A DNA stretch of 64,000 bases from Macrostomum hystrix (taxonomy: Eukaryota > Platyhelminthes > Macrostomidae). The translations under genes and the position numbers were made by a program. Where the stretch lies: the NCBI GenBank assembly GCA_950097015.1, contig CATNEN010000024.1:6710001-6774000 (forward strand), in the 5' to 3' direction. Positions 51,501 to 62,454 of this stretch are shown here, one piece after another; position 1 is the first letter of the stretch, and each line of letters starts with the position of its first letter. The notes beneath the pieces are model-generated. The model did not search any database. It was not told the origin of the DNA and saw nothing but the letters and a program-made list of their open reading frames with translations.

Positions 51501-54500
51501 ATCAAGTGGCAAGGCAGAAAGTGAGTGAGGGAATCAAGTGGCAAGGCAGAAAGTGAGTGAGGGAATCAAGTAGCAAGGCAGAAAGTGAGTGAGGGAATCA
51601 AGTAGCAAGGCAGAAAGTGAGTGAGGGAATCAAGTGGCAAGGCAGAAAGTGAGTGAGGGAGACAAGTAGCAAGGCAGAAAGTGAGTGAGGGAATCAAGTG
51701 GCAAGGCAGAAAGTGAGTGAGGGAGACAAGTAGCAAGGCAGAAAGTGAGTGAGGGAGACAAGTAGCAAGGCAGAGAGTGAGTGAGGGAATCAAGTGGCAA
51801 GGCAGAAAGTGAGTGAGGGAGACAAGTAGCAAGGCAGAAAGTGAGTGAGGGAATCAAGTGGCAAGGCAGAAAGTGAGTGAGGGAATCAAGTGGCAAGGCA
51901 GAAAGTGAGTGAGGGAATCAAGTGGCAAGGCAGAAAGTGAGTGAGGGAATCAAGTGGCAAGGCAGAAAGTGAGTGAGGGAATCAAGTGGCAAGGCAGAAA
52001 GTGAGTGAGGGAATCAAGTGGCAAGGCAGAAAGTGAGTGAGGGAATCAAGTGGCAAGGCAGAAAGTGAGTGAGGGAATCAAGTGGCAAGGCAGAAAGTGA
52101 GTGAGGGAATCAAGTGGCAAGGCAGAAAGTGAGTGAGGGAATCAAGTGGCAAGGCAGAAAGTGAGTGAGGGAATCAAGTGGCAAGGCAGAAAGTGAGTGA
52201 GGGAATCAAGTGGCAAGGCAGAAAGTGAGTGAGGGAAACAAGTACAGACTGAGTAAGGGAATCAGATAACAGGGTAAGTGATATCAGTGCTGTAGTGTGA
52301 GTCAGAGAAACAGATTCAGTTTAACAAACAAAATTCAAATTATCGCATATCTAAAAGCATTATAATTAGAAAAACGACATGAAACACGTGGACAACGACT
52401 ACAGAAAGATTTCTTTCTGACAATGTGTTGAAGTTAGCAGGAAAAATAGATAAGACAGGCAAATTGGCTGTCAAAAACGTATTTCTACAGCTCGTGTGAC
52501 TTAGTCAGCAAGCCGCCTGCCTTAAAGATCTGTTATCAGACCAATCAAACAGCGCTGCAGAACCCCCTACACTGGTCACAGTAAAGAAGGCCCCCTCTGC
52601 TGTATTATTAGCAGAAACTGCATAAAGCAGCAGTAAATAATTAATCTGTGAAGATGATAGGGACACTGAGAGAGAGCTATAGACCCTAAAAGTCAGATTA
52701 AGGCACTAACAGTAAATTCATTCTGTAGATATTGGCTAGCCTATCTGTATACTGTATCTGTGCTAGGCTAGGCTCTGCGTGAAACGAGCTTCCTTGTTTA
52801 TTCAACACGCGGCAATTGCTTAATTTTAATGCTACCCCCAGTGAGATATAGGCATGTAAAACTGCTTATATTAGTATAGCTTGTTAGGAGCCATTGTATG
52901 TAAGATTTCAGAATTTTGATATGAATTTAAATTCCGCTACTGTTTAAGTGAAACTATCATGTATTTTATACACTCGATTGCAGCCGGATCATGTGTTGAA
53001 AACAAGATTGCAACTACCACAGTTTGCAGATGTGGCCACGTTAAACTATATGGATACTGTTGCAAAACAGGGGTGGGGCTAATTACCTATAATAAACTAT
53101 CACCTAAATATGACTGTGGAAAGCAAAAGGATGGACTTAATTGAAGAAATAGAAATTACGAGATGGAAAATGGGTAAGTTTGGGGAGTGGGGAAGGAGAG
53201 GTAGAGAATGGGGAAGGAGAGGTAGAGAATGGAGAAGGAGAGGTAGAGAATGGAGAAGGAGAGTTAGAGAATGGAGAAGGAGAGGTAGAGAATGGAGAAG
53301 GAGAGGTAGTGAATGGAGAAGGAGAGGTAGAGAATGGAGAAGGAGAGGTAGAGAATGGAGAAGGAGAGGTAGAGAATGGAGAAGGAGAGGTAGAGAATGG
53401 AGAAGGAGAGGTAGAGAATGGAGAAGGAGAGGTAGAGAATGGAGAAGGAGAGGTAGAAGGAGTTTACCTATGACACAGTGCTTATGGCAGCGATCGCACT
53501 GCATAGATTTTGGGTGACAGATACTAGTCAAGAAGCTGCGATAAGTAAATGAGCCTTGAGACAGTCCCGATAAAGCGATAGTGGGATTCGAAGGGAAGAG
53601 ATGGGGGAGATAGGGAGAAAAAAACGGTCCTAAGGGATATTGGAAGAGAAGAGCATTCGCGTGGCCGCAGCCTCAGAATCCCGCCCGCAATTCGATGGTG
53701 GTTGTGGGATCTGAAAGGCAACCTGCCTCCCTCCCCAGCCAACACCCCAGCACTGCCAGTTTTGCTGTTTATGCTTGATTCCTTCTCCCCAAACTAACTC
53801 GGTCTTCCTTCACCCGCTCTCTCTTTCCCATCCCACTCTAATATACAGGCTTGCCTTCATGAAGCCGCTGGGGCACATAGCGGCTTCCATTTTCCTTAGA
53901 AAAGCCCCTACAGACGGACCATCCCGCTCTCTCTCTCTCTCTGTGTGTATCGCGTGTGCAGTTTCTTATAGCAATTGGCACTCACTTTCACTGCTGATGA
54001 TATATGGGACTGGCCCCTCTCTCTCTGTTCTTCCCTTATACTCCCTCCCACAAGGGGATTTCCGACCTATCACTGCTAAGCTGATCGTTTGTTGTCGCGA
54101 ATTTTCGGGTCCGTATTTTTTTCAGTTGCGAACCTATTTAAATAATAAATTTACTGTCTGTGCAAGTTAACAAAAACATATTTATATTTTAAATATATTA
54201 TATTGTAATTAAAAAATGTTTATATGGACATATAAACTGCGATTTTTTCCCGAAATTTATTTCTGTTTTAACTTATATTTCTAAGAAACAGGAATACGAA
54301 AAACTATATACCATTGAAATCGCTGAGTTCATTTTTGAACAAAAAACTTCGCTTACCTGAGCTTGTCTCAAGCCAAACAATGCCATCAAGGTTAATATTA
54401 GTGCCGGGATCGCAGGGCCCCAAGCACTCTGGCTCTATGTTGGTCGCCTTTGTGGTGCCAGACGAAGCGCTGACAGACGATGTCGAAGCGGCGCTGGCTG

Positions 54501-57500
54501 CGGCTGCGGCCGCGGCAGTGGCGGTGGACCTTTTCATTTTTTTGTTACTGGTCGTAGTCTGAAAGTAAAATTATTTTTATTGACGGTTCTTTACGTTCTC
54601 CCTTTTTTAATTACGAATGCTGTTATAATACAAAGTCGTATTTACAGCACTTTATCTGCGGTTACAGCACTTTATCTGCGGTTACAGCACTTTATCTGCA
54701 GTTACAGCACTTTATCTGCGGTTGCAGCACTTTATCTGCGGTTACAGCACTTTATCTGCAGTTGCAGCACTTTATCTGCAGTTGCAGCACTTTATCTGCA
54801 GTTACAGCCCTCGATCTGTATTTACAACACTATCTGACGCAGTTACAGCACTGTATCTGTAGTTACAGCACTATATCTGTAGTTACAGCACTGTATCTGT
54901 AGTTACAGCACTATCTGACACAGTTACAGCACTTTATCTGCAGTTGCAGCACTTTATCTGCAGTTACAGCACTTTATCTGCAGTTGCAGCACTTTATCTG
55001 CAGTTACAGCACTTTATCTGCAGTTACAGCACTTTATCTGCAGTTGCAGCACTTTATCTGCAGTTACAGCACTTTATCTGCAGTTACAGCACTTTATCTG
55101 CAGTTGCAGCACTTTATCTGCAGTTGCAGCACTTTATCTGCAGTTACAGCACTTTATCTGCAGTTGCAGCACTTTATCTGCAGTTACAGCACTTTATCTG
55201 CAGTTACAGCACTTTACCTGCGGTTACAGCACTTTATCTGCAGTTACAGCCCTCGATCTGTATTTACAACACTATCTGACGCAGTTACAGCACTGTATCT
55301 GTAGTTACAGCACTATATCTGTAGTTACAGCACTGTATCTGTAGTTACAGCACTATCTGACACAGTTACAGCACTGTATCTGTAGTTACAGCACTATATC
55401 TGTAGTTACAGCACTGTATCTGTAGTTACAGCACTATCTGACACAGTTACAGCATTTTATCTGTAGTTACTGCACTTTATCTGCAGTTGCAGCACTATAT
55501 CTGTAGTTACTGCACTTTATCTGCAGTTGCAGCACTATATCTGTAGTTACAGCCCTCGATCTGTATATACAACACTATCTGACGCAGTTACAGCACTGTA
55601 TCTGTAGTTACAGCACTATATCTGTAGTTACAGCACTGTATCTGTAGTTACAGCACTATCTGACACAGTTACAGCATTTTATCTGTAGTTACTGCACTTT
55701 ATCTGCAGTTGCAGCACTATATCTGTAGTTACAGCACTCGATCTGTATTTAAAACACTATCTGACGAATTTACAGCACTTTATCTGCAGTTGCAGCACTT
55801 TATCTGCAGTTGCAGCACTTTATCTGCAGTTACAGCACTTTATCTGCAGTTGCAGCACTTTATCTGCAGTTACAGCACTTTATCTGCAGTTACAGCACTT
55901 TACCTGCGGTTACAGCACTTTATCTGCAGTTACAGCCCTCGATCTGTATTTACAACACTATCTGACGCAGTTACAGCACTGTATCTGTAGTTACAGCACT
56001 ATATCTGTAGTTACAGCACTGTATCTGTAGTTACAGCACTATCTGACACAGTTACAGCACTGTATCTGTAGTTACAGCACTATATCTGTAGTTACAGCAC
56101 TGTATCTGTAGTTACAGCACTATCTGACACAGTTACAGCATTTTATCTGTAGTTACTGCACTTTATCTGCAGTTGCAGCACTATATCTGTAGTTACTGCA
56201 CTTTATCTGCAGTTGCAGCACTATATCTGTAGTTACAGCCCTCGATCTGTATATACAACACTATCTGACGCAGTTACAGCACTGTATCTGTAGTTACAGC
56301 ACTATATCTGTAGTTACAGCACTGTATCTGTAGTTACAGCACTATCTGACACAGTTACAGCATTTTATCTGTAGTTACTGCACTTTATCTGCAGTTGCAG
56401 CACTATATCTGTAGTTACAGCACTCGATATGTATTTAAAACACTATCTGACGAATTTACAGCACTTTATCTGTAGTTACTGCACTTTATCTGACACCGCA
56501 GTCGATCTGTAGTTACAACAATCAAACTTACAGAACTTGATCTCTGGGTGCATCAGTTCAAACTTAGGCTGACATAAGTTTAGCGGCCCTGTAATATGCG
56601 ACCTTAGCTGTATCAGGTTCAATCCATTTAGTTAATATTGCCTAGTTCTAACATACGCTCGTATGTTGGCGGAGAGTGAGTCACAACTGCAGTGCGCAAG
56701 CTTCCTAGATCCAATTTAAACAAACGAAATCTGTCTTTTGGGAGCAGTTCAGCTGTGGGTGGAGGGGGATACGAAAAATGTCCACATTCAGAAGCTTTTG
56801 AATCGCATTAATGTCTTGTCGCAGTTGTTGCAAAAAAATCATTCCACAGCTTGAAACCAGAACTGAATTCTCTCGGTCCGCTCTCTGTGTCATCAAACTA
56901 AACCTTCTAGATAGTTATGCTGTAACTTTAATATAGACTGATTATATGTAACACCTGCAGACAATCCACAGATTTCCAGGTGGCTACAAAACATTTAGAT
57001 CATTTGCCGTGCACACACAAACTGTGAGAGGAATGGTATAGAATCTAAAAGGCTTCACCCGCATTCGCTGCTAATAACCATGGTGTCTTTTACTCAACCA
57101 ATCGAGAATTTTCACAATAAAAGAGCTTCATCGCTATCTGGCTTTTCTCTCTGTCTTCCTTATTTACATTATAGGAAGGCTGCTCTGCGGAGAAATAATG
57201 TTGGGGAAAAGCAATTTCACGGAGTTCTGTTCATGCGTGTCGTTTGGATAATATGCTATACGCAGCCGTTACTAACTGAATCCCAGGCCTTTTGTGGCGT
57301 CAATATTAGTGATGACTATAGACCGCTGATCCACAGGGACAGGGCTTTGTGAGACTACCTTCTCTGCTTTAGCATGCACAACTTAGACCTCAATTCCGAG
57401 TGTAACACCGATTTAACACTCTGAAGTTCTAAACACAATCCCAGGATCCTATAATATTCCATGACGTCCCTAGATCTAATAACACATATAAAAGTACTCA

Positions 57501-59760
57501 GATCCATAGATAAAAAATGCCTAAAAGTCATGGGATCCCTAGACTAAATTGTCCCTAAAAGTCATGGGATCCCTAGACTAAATTGTCCCTAAAAGTCATG
57601 GGATCCCTAGACTAAATTGTCCCTAAAAGTCATGAGATCCCTAGACTAATTGTCCCTAAAAGTCATGAGATCCCTAGACTAAATTGTCCCTAAAAGTCAT
57701 GGGATCCCTAGACTAAATTGTCCCTAAAAGTCATGGGATCCCTAGACTAAATTGTCCCTAAAAGTCATGGGATCCCTAGACTAAATTGTCCCTAAAAGTC
57801 ATGGGATCCCTAGACTAAATTGTCCCTAAAAGTCATGGGATCCCTAGACTAAATTGTTCCTAAAAGTCATGGGATCCCTAGACTAAATTGTCACTAAAAG
57901 TCATGGGATCCCTAGACTAAATTGTCCCTAAAAGTCATGGGATCCCTAGACTAAATTGTCCCTAAAAGTCATGGGATCCCTAGACTAAATTGTCCCTAAA
58001 AGTCATGAGATCCCTAGACTAATTGTCCCTAAAAGTCATGAGATCCCTAGACTAAATTGTCCCTAAAAGTCATGGGATCCCTAGACTAAATTGTCCCTAA
58101 AAGTCATGGGATCCCTAGACTAAATTGTCCCTAAAAGTCATGGGATCCCTAGACTAAATTGCCCCTAAAAGTTATGGGATCCCTAGACTAAATTGCCCCT
58201 AAAAGTTATGGGATCCCTAGACTAAATTGTCCCTAAAAGTCATGGGATCCCTAGACTAAATTGTCCCTAAAAGTCATGGGATCCCTAGACTAAATTGTCC
58301 CTAAAAGTCATGGGATCCCTAGACTAAATTGTCCCTAAAAGTCATGAGATCCCTAGACTAAATTGTCCCTAAAAGTCATGGCAAACGCGTTAGACCGTTC
58401 TGAGATCCTAAACTCTTGAAAACATTAGATCCTTAGATCCCGTGTCCTAAATTATTTAAATTATCCTCAGACAAGGCCCAGATCCTGCAATCTGTAGAAA
58501 CATACTTTCACAGACCTGCACTACAGGTAAACTATGCCTAGCCATGCATTGACAGCTAATTGAAGCACCATCTGAGCAGTCAGCCCAGTCGGACTCCTTC
58601 AAACGGAAAGAAGCTGCAGGGATGATATAACAAGCCGGTTGTGGCATAGCAGAGACTAGAGTCAGCGCTTAGAGCCTTGGGAATAGATGAGAAGGGGAAA
58701 CGTGTGTGTGTGGTTAGGGGAAGCGTCAGGAGTAGTATTGAGAAGCGAGGAGAAGCGAGGAAGACTTGCCCTGGGGAAAGGACTATGAGGAGGGTTGGTG
58801 TCGGGTTGAATAGGGAAGTGGAGACAGATGAGGAACGGGTTGCAGGAAGAGAAGTAGTTATATAGAAGGAGAGCTAGATCCAGTGTGAAGTCTGTGACTG
58901 GACTCTGCCCCGCTATAACACGCATTTATAATATACTGACAGCAACTGCTGGGTTAGTGAGCGCGGGATTTTGGCAACTATTTAATCATTCCCCAGTCGA
59001 GGAGGGCGGCCGACAAATATATATACAGAACTAAAGGCCTGATGGCGATGAGGCAGCCGCGAGTGTGGAGTGGCCTGTGAGCATTCCCTAATCTCCACTT
59101 CCACCATGCCTGCCTGCCTGGGACTTAAAGAAGGAGGAGTAACGATGAGGCTTAAATTGCCTAATCTCACGTCAAGCAGCAAGATTTAAGGGGTAGCTCG
59201 CAGCTGCATGTTGTGCTAATCAGTAATGAAAGTAGTTTATTTTAATCAGCTTTCTGCGCATTGTGCCCAGAATTAGCAATCTACCTACATCAGCAATCTA
59301 CTATCTGTGATATGTGATTGCAAATCTAAGATTTGCTATCGAACTTTTCACCTACCTCTGATTGTCTGCTAATCGATTTCCGCTTGTTCGAGGAAATTTT
59401 AGGCGAAGCCAGTTCGTTCGATTTCGGTTCAGCTTCAGAAGACGTTGTCGTTGTCCTTGGCGATGTCGGTGTCTGCGTCGATGTCGGCGTTGGCGCTGGC
59501 GGTATGGTCGGTGACTTTGGTGAGGCCGGCGGCGTTAATGGTGTTGAGTCCTCGTTGATAACAGCGTTTGGTGATGTACATGCACTGCCGGTGGCCGTGG
59601 CGCTGCCATTCGTTGACAATTGTAATCCATCAACTGTGTCTAACGAGCTTTGATCACTCTGATCGCCTTGTTGTTGCAGCACTTCGCAATTCTTGGAGTT
59701 TGTTTTGCGCTTGATTTTCATTTTCAGTGCCGGCGAATCTTTGTCCTTGTCTGTGGCCAT
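48179..59760 (-). CDS. ZNF609: ZNF608/ZNF609 (Scribbler/Brakeless) homologue, three 5' coding exons
   Basis: Coding exons (minus): 59356-59760, 54357-54558, 48179-49375, phases 0, 1, 1. Exon 1 (135 residues from ATG 59760) is disordered and has the basic [13 protein letters not shown] and Pro/Thr/Ser runs. Exon 2 encodes an Ala/Ser run, then [19 protein letters not shown]. The split codon then gives [21 protein letters not shown] in exon 3; this junction reproduces the vertebrate ZNF609 signature. Exon 3 continues with Gln-rich runs, one C2H2-like finger ([12 protein letters not shown]...WHHNHCH; about C331, C336, H349, H354), poly-Pro and poly-Ala. The family comprises nuclear transcription regulators. 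The frame leaves the 48179 donor in phase 1, and the acceptor at 35613 can receive it. Introns carry at least four arrays. Upstream 5' UTR exons were not found. Confidence 0.9.
49500..49905. repeat. Short GTGTCAGGTA repeats in ZNF609-like intron 2
   Basis: Irregular units built from GTGTCAGGTA with AGATAG and GAGA insertions, starting about 125 bp upstream (gene sense) of the exon 3 acceptor. Confidence 0.9.
49906..50524. other. Unique intronic sequence
   Basis: No conserved coding frame recognised. Confidence 0.5.
50525..52245. repeat. 32-bp minisatellite, about 53 copies
   Basis: Unit of 32 bp containing GTGAGTGAGGGAATCAAGTG and GCAAGGCAGAAA, with GGCAAGG/AGCAAGG and GAATC/GAGAC variants in mixed order. 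It is highly homogeneous, so a recent or ongoing expansion is likely. Confidence 0.96.
52246..53179. other. Unique intronic sequence
   Basis: No gene recognised in this AT-rich stretch. Confidence 0.5.
53180..53460. repeat. 21-bp minisatellite
   Basis: About 13 copies of GAGAGGTAGAGAATGGAGAA plus G. The period is divisible by three, so several frames stay open on both strands without being genes. Confidence 0.95.
53461..54356. other. Unique sequence following the ZNF609-like exon 2 donor
   Basis: No gene recognised. CT-rich patches lie at about 53790-54050. This intron has no array next to its donor, an exception to the local pattern. Confidence 0.5.
54640..56515. repeat. 20-bp minisatellite with higher-order structure
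   Basis: About 90 units of TTACAGCACTTTATCTGCAG and variants. A marker variant (ACAGCCCTCGATCTG) recurs at about 54806, 55244, 55548, 55931 and 56235. The spacing of 687 bp between 55244/55931 and between 55548/56235 shows a large block duplication. The array ends about 80 bp upstream (gene sense) of the exon 2 acceptor. Confidence 0.95.
56516..57510. other. Unique intronic sequence
   Basis: No gene recognised. The frame at 57080-57352 lacks known motifs and splice context. Confidence 0.5.
57515..58382. repeat. 34-bp minisatellite
   Basis: About 26 copies of a 34-bp unit containing TAAAAGTCATGGGATCCC and TAGACTAAATTGTCCC. It ends at GCAAACGCGTTAGACCG (58382-58398), a 17-base match to the tRNA-like SINE head at about 25745. 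Confidence 0.95.
58399..59355. other. Unique intronic sequence after ZNF609-like exon 1
   Basis: No gene recognised. Confidence 0.5.
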
Positions 59761-61370
59761 GCAGTCGCGACAAATAAATGATGGTTTTGTTTCTCGCAAT
59801 TAATTAAGTTGAAACTGTGATTGACGGCGTTTTGCAATCGAAGAGGTGAGAGACAGTGGACAGGGCGGCAATGTTATTATTACAAAGGCAAGATGAACAA
59901 GAGAAAAAGAAACTAAGTGTATGCGTGGCGCGACGCGTTGGGGTTGGTGTTGCGTGAGAGTGAATAAGTGAGTGGAAGGGGTTTTTGGAAGCAAATGAAG
60001 GAGTGGGGGCAGGGTTAAAGGAAAAAGGTGGAGGAAGGAAAGGGGTGGGGTTGCAAGCAAATACGATTAGGATACAGGAATTTTTTACTGTGAGTGTATG
60101 GGATGGCCGACTAGACAAGAAAAGGTTTCTGGAGAAGCCCCGTTTTTTCACGCCCCGGGGTTGGCTGAGCCCGATTGAGCCAACCAAGCCGGGGCTTCGG
60201 GTTTGGGGTGGGGGCTGACCGGGGGTAGGTGGTGGGGGACCCGGCTTAAAGTTTGGCGAGTCAAACCCCCATTCAAGCCCCCCCTATTCACCCGCCACCC
60301 CAACCCTCCAGGGTGGCCGACTGACTGCAGTCTTCGGGACTTCGATGGGGTGGTGGGGCCGAGGGGTTTGACGGAACAGGAAAGAGAAGGGAGGGCACTC
60401 GCCGCGCCACACGCACCAAACATATTGATTCACTAATAAAGTGGCCAACAATCTTTTGGTTTTAAGTTTATAAGTCCTGGGCATGTTTGGTTTTAGATTT
60501 TCTATAATATATGCCTGCTGCGCCGCCAGTTAGGCTAGCTGGCGGCTGGCTTTGGCTGGCTTGGCTGGTGAGAGTGGCACTTGCGAATCGGTGGGGCGAG
60601 GCGGGCGTGCGCACGCGGCTATGCAAATTAATGGGAAGCGGCACTCGGCCCGCTATCCATATAGTTGTCCAATTTGATAATTAAGACTAGATAAGAAGAG
60701 ATTACAGGACATTAGGACGAATTTTAATAATTAAAATAAGAACGCAAAGGGAGCTTCCGCCCACCGGCCCCTGTTAATTTTGTTACGTTGCCAATAATTC
60801 AAGTCTATCCAAGTGTAGCATATGATTGTAATGTATTGGGGGCAATATTATTCTTCTATTGACAGAACCGCCACAGTCAATAGTTCTGCTTGCCGACTAC
60901 AGCTGCTGGTAGTCTGGGAGTTGGCACTGATGGCACGGCGCTGCTGCTAATCGGGTCATCGGCAGTCGGGCGATGTCCAGGTTGCATAAATATCAGTGAT
61001 AGAATCACCACCGGCTTGCCCAAGATGCTCCCCTGGGGGATTATCCTGCGGTGCCAACTGCCATCTGCAATGCACGCGAATAAATTTGAACCCCAGCTTT
61101 GAAAGCTGCCACTCCACTCTTTTATTGTATGCGTGCGTCACATCCCTTCTCATCCTGTCTCTTATTCCCTGAGCAGTTTCTCGTCATCTTGGAGCCAAGT
61201 TAATCATCAGTTCATGTTTAAAAAAATTCCCTATCCTGCATGCCTGCGGTAACTAAAAAAACGGTCTTGTCCCAAAAGTAATTTTTTACAATCGGCTGCT
61301 ACTATGCAGTTTCTTCCTATTTCTGCAAAGCTTTCTTGTTCTGCTTGCTCGTGTTGCACACTTTAAAATT
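59761..61370. other. Upstream region of the ZNF609-like gene
   Basis: It includes a G/C-rich stretch (about 60100-60400) and a GGCTGGCTTTGGCTGGC patch at 60540. Promoter or 5' UTR exons should lie here or beyond, but none can be assigned. A short frame at 60890-61102 has no recognised homology. Confidence 0.45.
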
Positions 61371-61797
61371 CAGGGGTCGGCAAACTCCGGCCCGCGGGCC
61401 AGATGCGGCCCTCGAAGCCCCTAAATCTGGCCCGTTGCCCCTTCCACCACCTATAGTATCCTGTCTCATCTCTCTAGTGTCTTATCTGTCCTGTGTCTAA
61501 TTATCTCTCCCCTGTCTTATCTCTGCCGTGTCTCCCGTCTCTCCAGTCTTATCTATTCTCATCTCTGGCTCAATCCTCCCCTGTCTCGTCTATCCGGAGT
61601 CTCATCTCTCCCATTTCTCATCTATCCTGTGTCCCATCTCTCCCATTTATCATCTCTCCCATTTCTCATCTCTCGCATTTCTCATCTATCCTGTGTCTCA
61701 TCTCTCCCCTTTCTCATATTCCTACAGTTAATACGGCCCGCTGTCGTCCTATAGGTTCTCTCCGTGGCCCGCTCGCTAAAAAGTTTGCCGACCCCTG
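61371..61797. mobile_element. hAT-type MITE with internal minisatellite, copy 3 (inverted)
   Basis: It starts CAGGGGTCGGCAAACTCC and ends AGTTTGCCGACCCCTG, so it is the same family in reverse orientation. The interior is a degenerate CT-rich version of the minisatellite (TGTCTCATCTCTCC, about 61455-61715). The flanks CTTTAAAATT and CTTTAAATGC look like a decayed 8-bp duplication. Confidence 0.85.
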
Positions 61798-62454
61798 CTT
61801 TAAATGCTAGTGGTCAACTCAGAAAAAAATCTATCAAGAAATCCATGGCTGCTGCGAAAAGACCTACTCATGCTGCATATCTGTCTGCCGGTCTGTATTA
61901 TGAGTGTCTGCTCTGCTTCTTATCTTATCTACTCATTCCTCTTCTTTAACTTTCTCAGTCAATCTTCATAAACACAGCCCGATACAGCCAATACATTCCG
62001 CATGGCTAGTGCATTTTTTATACACATCTTCCAAAACCTACTGTTAACGAATTCACTGACAATGGATTGCATGAAAGAAAATAAATGCATGGATAGATGG
62101 CCTGCTACACAAAGCCCCTGTCATTGTGTAAATACAAGCTCTTTAGGACCTCATAGCTGAGCTCTCTCTCTCTCAGCAGTCACCACTTTATACTTATTTT
62201 CATTTCTTTTGCCAGTCAGTCAGCAGGCTCTGCTAGATGACACCTTTGAGAGAGGCGAGCAAAGATGTGGTGCTGTATTTTATAAGAGAAATAAAGAGAG
62301 TCTTCAGTATTGGCAGAAAAACTGGCCCAGCCGCCCAAAAGCACCTTAGCGAAACCAGTGGGAGGCCGGCATTGGAGGAATGAGTTACAGTGCTTGTTCG
62401 ACAAATAGGACTAGGCTGACAGTCATTCTATTGTAGTGCGGCTCTAGTTTAACA
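61798..62454. other. Unique spacer
   Basis: No gene recognised on either strand. Confidence 0.5.

Noticed and set aside
53100-53531. Open frames on both strands with HSLPLL or GEGEVENGE repeats
   Set aside because: They are produced by a 21-bp minisatellite and have no independent coding evidence.
60148-60484. A gene in the GC-rich stretch upstream of the ZNF609-like start
   Set aside because: Overlapping frames on both strands are Pro/Gly/Arg low complexity; base composition explains them.
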